In this document: positions 23,828 through 32,073 of the stretch, piece by piece
How positions within the stretch are numbered: the stretch's first letter is position 1
How the letters are laid out: each line of letters starts with the position of its first letter
Source of the DNA: Streptomyces sp. NBC_01446
Lineage (GTDB): Bacteria > Actinomycetota > Actinomycetes > Streptomycetales > Streptomycetaceae
Assembly: GCF_026340095.1 (NCBI RefSeq)
Contig: NZ_JAPEPO010000001.1
Coordinates: forward strand, 7,956,501-8,020,500
Reading direction: 5' to 3'
Length of the DNA stretch: 64,000 nt
Notes under the pieces: model-generated
What the model was told of the DNA's origin: nothing
Seen by the model: only the letters and a program-made list of their open reading frames with translations
Database searches by the model: none
Translations under genes and position numbers: made by a program

Positions 23828-24724
23828 TCATGCGGCGGTGGCCAGCGTAGTTGATCGATGCTCGTAGGTGATCGGGCTGATCTGGCCGAGGCGGGAGTGC
23901 CGTCGGCGGGTGTTGTAGCGGGTCGCCCAGCGGAAGACCGCGAGGCGGGCCTCACGCGCCCCGTTCCACCGCTTCCGCCCCTGTAGCGTCTCGCGCTTCA
24001 TGGTCGCGTTCAGACTCTCCGCGGCGGCGTTGTCCGCACTCGTGCCGACCGCGCCGCGCGATCTGGTCACGCCCAGCTCCGAGCAGACCTGGGCGAACTC
24101 CTTCGACACATATTGCGCCCCGTTGTCGCTGTGAAATATCGCCCCGCGCAGACCGTCCCCGCCGCGGGCCCTCGCTGCGGCCCTGAGCGCGTCGGTGACC
24201 AGCGAGGTCCGCATGTGGTCGGCGATCGACCAGCCCGCCAGGCGTTTCGAGCACAGGTCCAACACCGTTGCCAGATAAAGAAATTGGCCGTTGCCGATCG
24301 GGAGATAGGTGATGTCGCCCACGTACTTGGTGTTCGGCACCTGGGCAGCAAAGTCCCGCTGGAGCAGGTCCGGCACCGGTGTCGCCGACGGCTCGGGAAT
24401 GGTGGTGCGGACCTTCTTGCGCAGGTGCAGCCCGACGATGTGGAACTTGCGCATGACGCGCTCGACCCGCTTGTGATTGACCGGCCTCCCGGCATCCTTC
24501 AGCTCGGCGGTGACGCGCGGAACCCCATAGGTGCCGTCCGATTCCTGATGGATCCGGTTGATGTGCTCGGCGAGCTCGGCATCCGCCCTCGCCCGGCCGG
24601 CCCGCGCCGATGCGCCAGCCAGCCACCGGTAGAAGCCGGACCGCGAGACCGCGAGTATCCGGCACAGCCGCTTGACGCCGAAGGCGCCACGGTGATCCTC
24701 GACGAACTGGAAGCGGCTGCTCAC
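23828..24724 (-). CDS. IS3-family transposase OrfB (DDE integrase)
   Basis: At least 298 residues. It has the HTH_21 region (RRAFG-like HRGAFGVKRLCRILAVSRSG, then FYRWLAGASARAGRARADAE) followed by the rve integrase core. The catalytic triad is visible: Asp in NTKYVGDITYLP, Asp in FHSDNGAQYVS, Glu in ADNAAAESLNATMKRE. The GTG overlaps the OrfA stop (GTGA). The frame stays open upstream through the end of orfA, so an OrfAB fusion by -1 frameshifting near GTATTTTG, as in other IS3 members, is likely. Coding region looks intact. Confidence 0.92.
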   Translation of the reverse strand: MSSRFQFVEDHRGAFGVKRLCRILAVSRSGFYRWLAGASARAGRARADAELAEHINRIHQESDGTYGVPRVTAELKDAGRPVNHKRVERVMRKFHIVGLHLRKKVRTTIPEPSATPVPDLLQRDFAAQVPNTKYVGDITYLPIGNGQFLYLATVLDLCSKRLAGWSIADHMRTSLVTDALRAAARARGGDGLRGAIFHSDNGAQYVSKEFAQVCSELGVTRSRGAVGTSADNAAAESLNATMKRETLQGRKRWNGAREARLAVFRWATRYNTRRRHSRLGQISPITYEHRSTTLATAA

Positions 24725-25008
24725 CAGCTGGTCTCGGCCGCAAAATACTTCGCGGCCCTCCGCAGGATCTCCCGCTCGAGCTCGAGTTCCTTCACCCGCG
24801 CCCGCAGCTGCCGGTTCTCCTTCTCCATCGCGGTGGCCTCCACCGCCCCGGGCCGGGCGGCCTGCCCGGCATCCCGCACCCACGTGCGCAGCGTCTCGTG
24901 GTTGACGCCCAGGTCCTTGGCCACCGACGCGTATGTCCCACCCGGGCTCGAGTGGTACAGCGCGACGGCATCGGCCCGGAACTCAGGCGAGTACTTCGAC
25001 GTCCCCAA
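24721..25008 (-). CDS. IS3-family transposase OrfA
   Basis: A 95-residue DNA-binding protein. It has an N-terminal HTH_Tnp_1 domain (YSPEFRADAVALYHSSPGGT, VAKDLGVNHETLRTWVRDAG) and a C-terminal coiled coil (KENRQLRARVKELELEREIL). It recognises the IS ends and combines with OrfB. GGAGTTCCCGTTGGGG precedes the ATG. It appears intact, so the inner IS3 may still be active even though its host element is not. Confidence 0.92.
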   Translation of the reverse strand: MGTSKYSPEFRADAVALYHSSPGGTYASVAKDLGVNHETLRTWVRDAGQAARPGAVEATAMEKENRQLRARVKELELEREILRRAAKYFAAETSW

Positions 25009-25439
25009 CGGGAACTCCTGTCCTATGGATCATCACGATCCAATGATCAGGGTGTCCACGCTCAAGGGGAAACGCCCCCAGGCCAAGGGCACCAAGTCCG
25101 CCAAGCGGCTGTTGAAGAAGCGCAACCGGCGCGAACAGCGCCACGTGAAGAACCAGAACCACATCATCGCCAAGACGATCGTGACCGAGGCTGAACGCAC
25201 CTCGGCCGGGATCTCCCTGGAGGAACTCAAGGGAATCCGGCAGAGGGTACGGCTCCGCAAGCCCCAACGGGTCGCGCTCCACTCCTGGGCCTTTGCCCAG
25301 CTCGCAGATTTCATCGTCTACAAGGCCCGCAGGGCCGGCGTCCCCGTGGTCTTCGTCGATCCCGCCCATACCTCGCAGCGGTGCTGCGAGTGCGGCCACA
25401 TCGACAAGAAGAACCGGGCAAGCCAGGCCCTGTTCACCT

Positions 25440-25629
25440 GCCGGAAGTGCGGGGTCGTTGCCCACGCAGACCGGAACGCTTCCCACAACATCGCCCGCAA
25501 GGGCGAGGCTGTGTGGACTGCGGGGCGTGAGTCACGCGTCCCTGCCACCCCATAAGGGTGTCCGGACGGAGGAGCCCACCCAGCAGCCAGTTGGGCGCTA
25601 CCTCCAAACCCGGTCCACTAGGACCGGGT
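25440..25629 (+). ncRNA. Possible omega RNA (TnpB guide scaffold) at the right end
   Basis: In IS605-group elements the TnpB guide RNA is made from the tnpB 3' end and the right end. Here 25556-25629 holds a GCCCA/TGGGC stem (25573-25596) and a perfect 9-bp stem ACCCGGTCC/GGACCGGGT with an ACTA loop (25608-25629). Boundaries are guesses; this is an inference from family biology plus visible stems. Confidence 0.3.
25608..25629. terminator. Hairpin at IS right end / acyl-CoA dehydrogenase 3' end
   Basis: Perfect 9-bp stem with a 4-nt loop. It directly abuts the stop codon of the acyl-CoA dehydrogenase (25629-25631) and overlaps a second palindrome, GGGTCAAGTTGACCC (25627-25641). It may act as terminator for the dehydrogenase gene and as an IS end structure. 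Confidence 0.45.
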
Positions 25630-26831
25630 CAAGTTGACCCGAGAAACGCCAGGCCCTTGGCGATGCCGTTCTTCTGGATCTCGGACGTGCCGGTCAGGAC
25701 GCGGAACATCCGGATCTTGCGGAAGAGGAACTCGACTTCGTTGCCCTGGGTGAGGCCCTCCTTGCCGTGGATCTGCACGGCCTGGTCGAGGATCCGGAAC
25801 GCGGACTCCGCGACGAAGAGCTTGCACATGAACGCCTCGGTCCGCACCTCACCACCCTTGTCCAGGGCGGCCAGAGCCGCATACGTCATCGAGCGCGCGG
25901 CGTAGAACTCCGTCGCCATGTCGGCGACCTTGTGCTGGATGGACTGGAGCGCCAGCAGCGGCTGTCCGCCGGCGGCCTTGCGGTGACGGGTGCGCTCCAG
26001 GGTGAGGTCGAGGGCGCGCCGGGTGGCGCCCAGCACGCTCGGGCAGTGCAGCAGCCGATTGGTGGTGACACGGCCCAGTGCGATGCGCATGCCCTCGCCC
26101 TCCTCGCCCAGGAGGTTGGCGGCGGGCACGTGGCAGTCCTCCAGGAGGATGTCGCTCTCGATGTGCTCGCCGGACATCGGGGTGGCACCGTCCAGGACCC
26201 GGCACCCAGGGCTGTCCAGGTCGACGAGGAACGCGGAGAACGAGGGCTTCGGGTCCTCGTCCCCGCCGGCGTCCGCCATGCGGGCCACCACGATCGCGAA
26301 ATCGGCGAAGGGGCCGGCCGAGCTGAACACCTTGTGCCCGGTGAGCCGGTAGCCGTCACCGTCCCGTACGGCAGTGGTGCGCATGGAGCGTACGTCGGAA
26401 CCCGCGTCGGCCTCGGTGAGCGAGAAGCAACAGGCGCGCTCGCCCCGGACCAACGGCAGTAGATACTTGTGGAGTTGATGGTCCGTGGCGTGGCGCAGGA
26501 TGTCACCGGCACGCAGCGGACCGCCCATGTCACCGAGCACGCAGTGGCCGAGGACGCGGCCACTGGCGCCTATCTCCTCCTTGAGCGCGGCGAGTTGGGT
26601 GTACGAGAGGGCCTGACCGCCGAACTCCTCGGGCAGGTGGATCCCGTAGAAGCCGAGTTCGCGGCTGCGCCTCCAGACGGGTTCCAGGTCGGCTCGGGTC
26701 AGCCGGGAGGTGTGGGTGATGCCGCGGTCGCGTTCGTAGTCGGCGAGTTCGCCGTCCAGGTAGTCGCGGAGCGCGTCGACGAGGGCCGCGAGGCGCGGTT
26801 CGTCGTAGGTGGGGCGCAGGGAGAACGTCAT
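25629..26831 (-). CDS. Acyl-CoA dehydrogenase
   Basis: A 400-residue flavoprotein that would introduce a double bond into an acyl-CoA and pass electrons to ETF. The helical N-domain is followed by the FAD-binding signature CCFSLTEADAGSDVRSMRTT and KVFSSAGPFADFAIVVARMA, the CRVLDGATPMSGEHIESDIL beta-domain, and the C-domain with AVQIHGKEGLTQGNEVE and the end motif RVLTGTSEIQKNGIAKGL. GAGGA lies upstream of the ATG. It is downstream of the acyl-CoA ligase gene on the same strand (69-bp gap), so the two are likely co-transcribed. The C-terminus ends at the IS hairpin, but the normal end motif is intact. Substrate unknown. Confidence 0.92.
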   Translation of the reverse strand: MTFSLRPTYDEPRLAALVDALRDYLDGELADYERDRGITHTSRLTRADLEPVWRRSRELGFYGIHLPEEFGGQALSYTQLAALKEEIGASGRVLGHCVLGDMGGPLRAGDILRHATDHQLHKYLLPLVRGERACCFSLTEADAGSDVRSMRTTAVRDGDGYRLTGHKVFSSAGPFADFAIVVARMADAGGDEDPKPSFSAFLVDLDSPGCRVLDGATPMSGEHIESDILLEDCHVPAANLLGEEGEGMRIALGRVTTNRLLHCPSVLGATRRALDLTLERTRHRKAAGGQPLLALQSIQHKVADMATEFYAARSMTYAALAALDKGGEVRTEAFMCKLFVAESAFRILDQAVQIHGKEGLTQGNEVEFLFRKIRMFRVLTGTSEIQKNGIAKGLAFLGST

Positions 26832-26900
26832 GTGCGGGGGTCCTCGTTCCGAGTTCCGACTTCTGGTTCTGGTGCTGGTTCTGAGGTCCGGCGTTCCGGG

Positions 26901-28484
26901 TCAGTTCACGCGGCGGGTTGTGCCGGCCCAGAACGGCTCGCGCACCGCCTTGCGGTCGAGCTTGCCGTTGCGGTTGTGGGGGAGTTCGGCGACAAAGTCC
27001 ACGGAGCGTGGCTTCTTGAGGCGGTCCAGGCGCTGTGCGCAGAACGCGGTGACCTCCTCCGCGCTGAGGGAATGACCGGGGCGCGTGACGACGACGGCCT
27101 TGACCCCCTCGCCCCACTTCTCGTCCGGCACGCCCACGACACAGGCCTCCTGAATGGCGGGATGCTCGTAGAGCGCGGCTTCGACTTCGGTGCAGTAGAT
27201 GTTGAATCCGCCTGAAATGATCATGTCCTTCTTGCGGTCGACGAGGAACAGATAGCCGTCCTCGCGCATCCACGCCAGATCTCCGGTGTGCACCCAGCCG
27301 TCGCGGAAGGTCTCGGCGGACAGCTCGGGCTCGTTCCAGTACGCGCGGACGCAGTCGGGTCCGCGCACGATGACCTCGCCCACCTCACGCGGCCCGAGCT
27401 CGCGGCCCGCGTCGTCCACGATCCGGATCTCCGTGTCGTACTTGGCTCGCCCGCACGACTGCAGGAGTTCGGGGTCGTCGGCCACGGCGCGGGCCGTCTC
27501 CGCGCCGCTCAGCCCGGCGACCACGCTCGTCGTCTCGCCGAGACCGTAGCCCTGCGCGACCACCGGGCCGAAGAGCGCGACGGCATCGCGCAGCCGTTGA
27601 GGTGACACCGGCGCGCCGCCTACGCGGACGCTGGTGAGGCAGGAGAGGTCGCGCTCGGCGGCGCCAGGGTGGGCGAGCACCATGTTCAGCATCGCGGGCA
27701 CGAGGAACGTGGCGGTGATGCGCTCCCTCTCCACGCTGTCCAGGAAGGCCTCGGCGCTCCAGGCGGGAAGAAGGTAAGTCGTCGAACCCCCGAACACCCC
27801 CGCGAGCAGCCCCATACCGGTGGCGTGGGTGATGGGACCGCACGCGAGGTAGCGAGTGGTGGGCCCCGGTCGTGACTCGTCGCTCATCAGCTGCTTGCGC
27901 ATGTTGGCCAGGCGGTTGCCAACGCTCTGGACGGCCGCCTTGAGCGCTCCGGTCGACCCGGACGTGAAGTTGAGGACACACGCGTCGTCCTCGGACACGT
28001 CGACGGTGACCGGTTCGGTGCTGCCCTCGGCGAGCAGGTCGCCGTACCGGACGGTCACCGAGGTGTTGGCGGCGGTATCCGTTTCGGGTGTTGGGTCGTC
28101 CAGGAGGACCGGTACGCAACCCGTGCCCGCCGCGGCGATCGCCGCCAGCGCGTCCTCGCGGTGCGCGGCGTCGAAGACCAGGACGCGTACGGGCGCGTAC
28201 CGCAGGATGTGCTCGATCTCGCCGCGGCCGAGCCGGGCGTTGATGGGCGCCCTGGTCAACCCGGCCTTGTAGAGGGCGAATTCGACCTCCACGAGCTCAC
28301 CCCTGTTCCAGGCGAGCGAGGCGACCGCGTCACCGGGGCGCAGGCCCCGTGCGATGAGGGCGGATGCCAGACGGTTGGTCTCGCTGTCGAGTCGCGAGTA
28401 GGTCCAGGTGCGTTCGCCGCAGACGAGGGCCGTGGTGTCAGGCCAGTAGCGGGCGCTGCGGGAGAGATAGGTGCCGAGGTTCAT
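26901..28484 (-). CDS. AMP-forming acyl-CoA synthetase
   Basis: A 527-residue ANL-superfamily ligase activating a carboxylic acid to its CoA thioester through an acyl-adenylate. Motifs: P-loop LNFTSGSTGALKAA, the GYGLGETTSV adenine motif, the GWVHTGDLAW motif, the hinge VDRKKDMIISGGFNIYCTEV, and the catalytic Lys in RNGKLDRKAV. The ATG follows GGAG (CTCTGGAG) at seven bases. Together with the acyl-CoA dehydrogenase downstream and a divergent carrier and CoA-transferase it forms an acid-catabolism cluster. Chain length or aromatic specificity cannot be read here. Confidence 0.92.
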   Translation of the reverse strand: MNLGTYLSRSARYWPDTTALVCGERTWTYSRLDSETNRLASALIARGLRPGDAVASLAWNRGELVEVEFALYKAGLTRAPINARLGRGEIEHILRYAPVRVLVFDAAHREDALAAIAAAGTGCVPVLLDDPTPETDTAANTSVTVRYGDLLAEGSTEPVTVDVSEDDACVLNFTSGSTGALKAAVQSVGNRLANMRKQLMSDESRPGPTTRYLACGPITHATGMGLLAGVFGGSTTYLLPAWSAEAFLDSVERERITATFLVPAMLNMVLAHPGAAERDLSCLTSVRVGGAPVSPQRLRDAVALFGPVVAQGYGLGETTSVVAGLSGAETARAVADDPELLQSCGRAKYDTEIRIVDDAGRELGPREVGEVIVRGPDCVRAYWNEPELSAETFRDGWVHTGDLAWMREDGYLFLVDRKKDMIISGGFNIYCTEVEAALYEHPAIQEACVVGVPDEKWGEGVKAVVVTRPGHSLSAEEVTAFCAQRLDRLKKPRSVDFVAELPHNRNGKLDRKAVREPFWAGTTRRVN

Positions 28485-28516
28485 CGACGTACTCCAGAGC
28501 CGGAAGATGGACACTC

Positions 28517-28549
28517 TGATCTTTGTGATCAGTCTGTTCAATAACAGAC
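28517..28549. promoter_or_regulatory. TetR-type operators between ligase and tetR genes
   Basis: GTCTGTT-CAAT-AACAGAC (28532-28549) is a perfect inverted repeat, directly preceded by TGATC-TTTGT-GATCA (28517-28531). Both lie in the 175-bp divergent gap and are likely binding sites for the adjacent TetR protein. Confidence 0.65.
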
Positions 28550-28659
28550 AGCTTGTTCATTAACGCATTGGCTGTCAAGGCTCTCCTAGACTGGGTCAGA
28601 CGTGAAGGCGGGCCCGGAGACGGTGAGTCCGGCGACGGCGGAAGACGTGGAAGGCAGCG

Positions 28660-29256
28660 ATGGCTGAGGACAGAAGGACCAGGCGCACGCGGCGCGCCCT
28701 GGCGGACGCGTTGGTGGAACTTGTCCTGGAGCGCGGCTTCAGCGCGCTGAGCGTGGAGGACATCACGGAGCGCGCCGACGTCGCCCGCGCCACCTTCTAC
28801 AGCCACTTCAAGGACAAGGACGCCCTGTTCGCGCGGGTGACCGCCGACCTCCTCGACGGACTCGGCCGGCGCCTGGCCCCGTCTGTCGCCGGGAGCGCGG
28901 TGGGCTTCACGGGGAAGCCCCTCCTGGAGATGCTCCGCCACGCGCGCGACGAGCGTGACCTGTACCGGATCGTGCTGCGCGGGGAGGGGGACGGCAAGCC
29001 GCTCCAGATGTTCACGGACGTGTGCGCCGCCAACACCGCGCAGGAGTTCCGCGCCCGCGCCGAACGCAACGACGTGAAGCCGCGCATCGATGCGGAGCTG
29101 CTCGCCCGCGTCTGGGTCGGGGAGCAGGTCGCCGTGCTGCGGTGGTGGGCCGAGAGCGAGACGCCCCCCGCGCCCGCCGAGGAGGTCGTGCGGATGCTGC
29201 TCGACCTCGCACTGCGCGGCCGTTACTGGGCGAGCGGTTTCGACGCGCCCGAGTGA
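28660..29256 (+). CDS. TetR family transcriptional regulator
   Basis: A 198-residue TetR repressor. The HTH at residues 8-55 reads RRALADALVELVLERGFSAL then VEDITERADVARATFYSHFK, ideal TetR_N. A TetR_C-like effector domain follows (LLEMLRHARDERDLYRIVLR). It is divergent from the acyl-CoA ligase and upstream of the carrier gene, and the perfect 18-bp inverted repeat between the genes suggests control of the catabolic cluster, probably relieved by an acyl-CoA. GAAGG precedes the ATG. A very strong terminator follows, so the carrier gene has its own promoter. Confidence 0.9.
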   Translation: MAEDRRTRRTRRALADALVELVLERGFSALSVEDITERADVARATFYSHFKDKDALFARVTADLLDGLGRRLAPSVAGSAVGFTGKPLLEMLRHARDERDLYRIVLRGEGDGKPLQMFTDVCAANTAQEFRARAERNDVKPRIDAELLARVWVGEQVAVLRWWAESETPPAPAEEVVRMLLDLALRGRYWASGFDAPE

Positions 29257-29293
29257 CCCCGGCGCCGCACGGCGCACCCCCGCGCGGAGAAGC

Positions 29294-29333
29294 CCGTCGG
29301 CCCCGCCACCTCCCGAGGTGGCGGGGCCGACGG
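29294..29333 (+). terminator. Strong hairpin terminator after tetR
   Basis: CCGTCGGCCCCGCCACCTC (29294-29312) pairs with GAGGTGGCGGGGCCGACGG (29315-29333), an 18-19 bp uninterrupted stem. No T-tract follows. Confidence 0.8.
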
Positions 29334-29440
29334 CTGCCCCGGAGGCGGCGTTTCTCCTCTGCTCTTCCCTGTCCCTCCCTCTTGAGTGGCGACGGCACCG
29401 TGACTTACATTGCTGATCTCATCGCAAGATACTGAACAAC

Positions 29441-30751
29441 ATGTCCGATATCTATGAGCCGCCCACGGGAAGAGCCCGCATGTCCCTGCCAGAGGTGCTG
29501 TCCATCGTCCTGCTCGTCTCCGCGTTCGGCCTCGCGATGTGGCGCGACGTCAACGTGGGTCTCGTCGTGCTGCCCGCGGCGTTCGTGATGTCGGCGATCG
29601 CCGGCATCCCCAAGGAGGAAGTGCTCGCCGGGTTCCCCGCGGACCTCGTCGTCCTGATCCTCGGCGTGATGTACATGTTCGGCCACGCCCAGCGCAGCGG
29701 CGCGATCGACCGGGTCGTCCGTCTCGTGGTCAGGCTGTCGCGAGGCCGTGACTGGTTCCTGCCCTGGGGCATGTTCCTGGTCGCGGCGGTGCTCAGCGCC
29801 ATCGGGACGCTGCCCAGCGCGACGGTCGCCGTCGTGCTTCCGATGGCGATGCGTATCGCCCGTACCAGAGACGTCGACCCTGTGCTCATGGCCGTGGTGG
29901 CGTGCGGCGGAGCCGGTGTCGGAGGGTTCTCGCCGCTGTCGCCGTGGGGCGCGCTCGTCAAGGAGCTCGCCGGGAAGCTCGACGTCACCTACTCGCCCAC
30001 GGCACTGTTTGCCGGCCTCGCGATCCTCAACCTGCTCCTGGCGCTGATCGCCTTCTGCGCCCTGGGCGGTCTGCGGCTCGTGCGCGCCTCCCGGGTACGC
30101 CGGGCTGCCTCGCGGGACAGCGAGGTACCGGTCCTGCGAGGTGCCGCGCCGGCCACCCCGTACGAGACCGGGTCGCTGATCGGCCTGGGCGTGTTCGTGG
30201 TCGCCGTCCTGGGATTCGGGGTGCCCGTCAGCTTCGTGGCACTCCTGATCGGCCTCGCGCTCCAACTGGTCTTCCGCCCCGACTCGCGGCGCGTCGTGTC
30301 CGAACTCCCCTGGTCGGTCGTCCTGTTGACCAGCGGCATCATGGTGTACGTCGGTGTACTGGAGCGGACGGGAACGCTCAAGGCGATCGCCGAACACCTC
30401 GGCGGCATCGACAACACCCTCCTCGCGGTGCTCGCCGTCTCCTACCTCGCCGCAGTCTTCGCGACCGTGGAGTCCTCGACGGTCGCCGTGCTCGGCGTGG
30501 TCGTCCCGCTGGCCGCCGCGGTGCTGCCGCATGCCGACTCGGCACGGTTCACCGTGCTGCTGATCGCTGTGTGCGCCACGATCGGCGCCGTGGCGATCAG
30601 TCCCCTCCACCTGGGTGGCGGCCTGATCCTCGCCAACACCGAGGAGGCGGACGCACCGCGCGTCTTCCGGCGGCTGATGGCGTGGTCCGTCGGCGCGGCG
30701 CTGGTACTGCCCCCGGCTCTTCTCGTCCTACCGCTGGCGACGGGGCTGTGA
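29441..30751 (+). CDS. SLC13/MatC-like dicarboxylate carrier
   Basis: A 436-residue integral membrane protein with about 11-12 hydrophobic helices in two homologous halves (starts at MSLPEVLSIVLLVSAFGLAM and at ETGSLIGLGVFVVAVLGFGV). The N-half resembles the MatC_N domain of malonate carriers; AVLSAIGTLPSATVAVVLPM and ATVESSTVAVLGVVVPLAAA are the paired re-entrant motifs of the ion transporter superfamily. Likely imports a dicarboxylate or similar acid with H+ or Na+. The CoA-transferase gene follows after 57 bp. A second ATG at 29480 (MSLPEV) is a possible start. Confidence 0.82.
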   Translation: MSDIYEPPTGRARMSLPEVLSIVLLVSAFGLAMWRDVNVGLVVLPAAFVMSAIAGIPKEEVLAGFPADLVVLILGVMYMFGHAQRSGAIDRVVRLVVRLSRGRDWFLPWGMFLVAAVLSAIGTLPSATVAVVLPMAMRIARTRDVDPVLMAVVACGGAGVGGFSPLSPWGALVKELAGKLDVTYSPTALFAGLAILNLLLALIAFCALGGLRLVRASRVRRAASRDSEVPVLRGAAPATPYETGSLIGLGVFVVAVLGFGVPVSFVALLIGLALQLVFRPDSRRVVSELPWSVVLLTSGIMVYVGVLERTGTLKAIAEHLGGIDNTLLAVLAVSYLAAVFATVESSTVAVLGVVVPLAAAVLPHADSARFTVLLIAVCATIGAVAISPLHLGGGLILANTEEADAPRVFRRLMAWSVGAALVLPPALLVLPLATGL

Positions 30752-30808
30752 CGCGACGCGGGCACAGCCACCGCGTCACCTGACTTTCACTCAAGGAGTG
30801 GACAACCC

Positions 30809-32073
30809 ATGGCAGTTGACCAACCGAACTCCGAAGGCGTCGAGCATGCCGAGACGGCCGAGACGGCCGAGCGCGCCGAAGTCGCCGGCGATGCACACGG
30901 CGGACCCCCGGACTGGTCCTTCCTGACCGGCAAGCGCGTGCTCGACCTGTCGCGGCTGCTGCCGGGCCCGTACGCCACCTCGATGCTTGCCGACGTGGGC
31001 GCGGACGTCATCAAGATCGAGGAGCCCGACGGCGGGGACCCCGCGCGGTCGGCACCCGCACTGTTCGAGGCACTCAACCGCAACAAGCGCTCCGTCACCC
31101 TCGACCTTCGCGACGACACGCACCGGGCCGAGTTCCTGCGCCTCGTCGGCACCGCCGACGCGGTGGTGGAGAGCTTCCGCCCCGGCGTCCTCGACCGGCT
31201 CGGCCTCTCCTATCCCGTCCTGCGCGAGGCGAACCTGCGCATCGTCCTGTGCTCCCTCAGCGGATACGGCCAGACGGGACCGTACGCGAACAGGCCCGGC
31301 CACGAACTGAACTTCCTCGGCCTGTCCGGGTTCTTCACCGTCCCCGGGCGCATCGACGGGGAGATCACCCGGCCCGGCGTGCGGGTGGGTGACATGGCGG
31401 GCGCGATGCAGGCGGCGTTCGCACTGACCGTGGCGCTCGCGGGCGCGGCCGCCACGGGACACGGGCAGCACATCGACGTCTCCCTCGCCGAATCGATCGC
31501 CGGCTGGTGCGCCCTGTTCGCGCTGCCCAGGCCGATGCCGGGGATCCGCTGAAGAGCGGGCTCGTGCAGGGCGACAACGACGTCTTCCGCACGGCCGACG
31601 GACGGCTGCTCTCGCTCGCCACGTTCGAGGACAAGTTCTGGCGGGAGCTCCGCACCGCGCTGGGTACGGAGTTCCCCGGCCTGGACACGGACGCGTACGA
31701 CCGTCGGCCCGCCCGTACGGCCGCCAAGGAGAAGGTCCACCACCTGCTGACCGCAGTGTTCGCCACCCACGACTACGCGTGGTGGGAGCACACCCTGACC
31801 GGGATCGGCGCGCCATGGGCACCCGTGTTCACCGCGGCGCAACAGCTCCTCGACGACCCACATCTGACGGCGAGAAACCTGTTCTCCCAGGCCTCCGGTC
31901 CGGCGGCGCAGGCGCGCTTCCCGGTCCGCTTCGGGTCGGGCCTGAACACCTTCCGCACGCCGGCACCCGAACTGGGCGCCCACACACGGGAGGTTCTGGA
32001 GGCGATGCCCGCCGCCCAGGTCACCGCGACTTCGGGGCCACGGCCTCCAGCGCGTCGACAGAGCCGGACATGA
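30809..32073 (+). pseudogene. Class III (CaiB/BaiF) CoA-transferase, frameshifted
   Basis: Family III CoA-transferase (formyl-CoA transferase / acyl-CoA racemase type). The first frame holds LLPGPYATSMLADVGADVIK, LNRNKRSVTLDLR, FRPGVLDRLGLSY and the catalytic Asp in VRVGDMAGAMQAA, then ends at 31552. The second frame (about 31544-32073) continues DPLKSGLVQGDNDVFRTADG and GAPWAPVFTAAQQLLDDPHL. One missing G in the GGGG run at 31540-31543 explains it: with GGGGG the protein reads PMPGDPLKSG without break. Full length would be about 421 residues. Either a true lesion or a sequencing error. AAGGAG precedes the ATG. Co-directional with the carrier gene. Confidence 0.87.

Larger units (their letters stand above)
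23797..25078. mobile_element. IS3-family insertion sequence inserted in tnpB
   Basis: About 1282 bp. The ends form imperfect inverted repeats: left GGGCCTTCCCC...CGTGGACACC, right (reversed) GGGGCGTTTCCCC...CGTGGACACC. CAG is present on both sides (23794-23796 and 25079-25081), a 3-bp target duplication normal for IS3. It encodes OrfA and OrfB on the minus strand. Ends may be off by one base because of the G/C runs. Confidence 0.88.
23113..25555 (+). pseudogene. tnpB: RNA-guided nuclease TnpB, split by an IS3-family insertion
   Basis: The 5' part (23113-23796, 228 codons) and 3' part (25082-25555, 157 residues) join in frame to a 385-residue TnpB, the usual length. RuvC residues are all present: Asp193 in GVDLGI, the Glu in GISLEELKGIR (about 275) and Asp358 in HADRNASHN. 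The zinc ribbon is CCECGH ... FTCRKCG. The frame is open on both sides, so the insertion is recent. Joining restores AAACTCCAGGCCAAG across the site. As it stands the first fragment runs into IS sequence and stops at 23811. The gene is divergent from tnpA, as in IS605. Confidence 0.9.
22565..25629. mobile_element. IS200/IS605-type element (tnpA/tnpB, degraded and interrupted)
   Basis: Divergent tnpA (Y1 HUH transposase) and tnpB (RuvC-like nuclease) genes mark an IS605-group element. tnpA has a 1-nt insertion; tnpB is split by an IS3 element. The outer ends are estimates: the left end is placed near the hairpin at about 22580, the right end at the perfect 9-bp hairpin 25608-25629, which touches the stop codon of the acyl-CoA dehydrogenase gene. 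IS605 elements lack terminal inverted repeats and target duplications, so ends cannot be fixed by eye. Confidence 0.75.

Noticed and set aside
24113..25555. 480-codon plus-strand frame ending in the TnpB zinc ribbon
   Set aside because: Chimera of IS3 antisense sequence and the tnpB 3' half created by the insertion; only the part after 25082 is TnpB.
31507..32073. Separate 188-codon gene after the CoA-transferase
   Set aside because: It continues the same CoA-transferase domain and starts inside it; a single missing G explains the break better than two genes.
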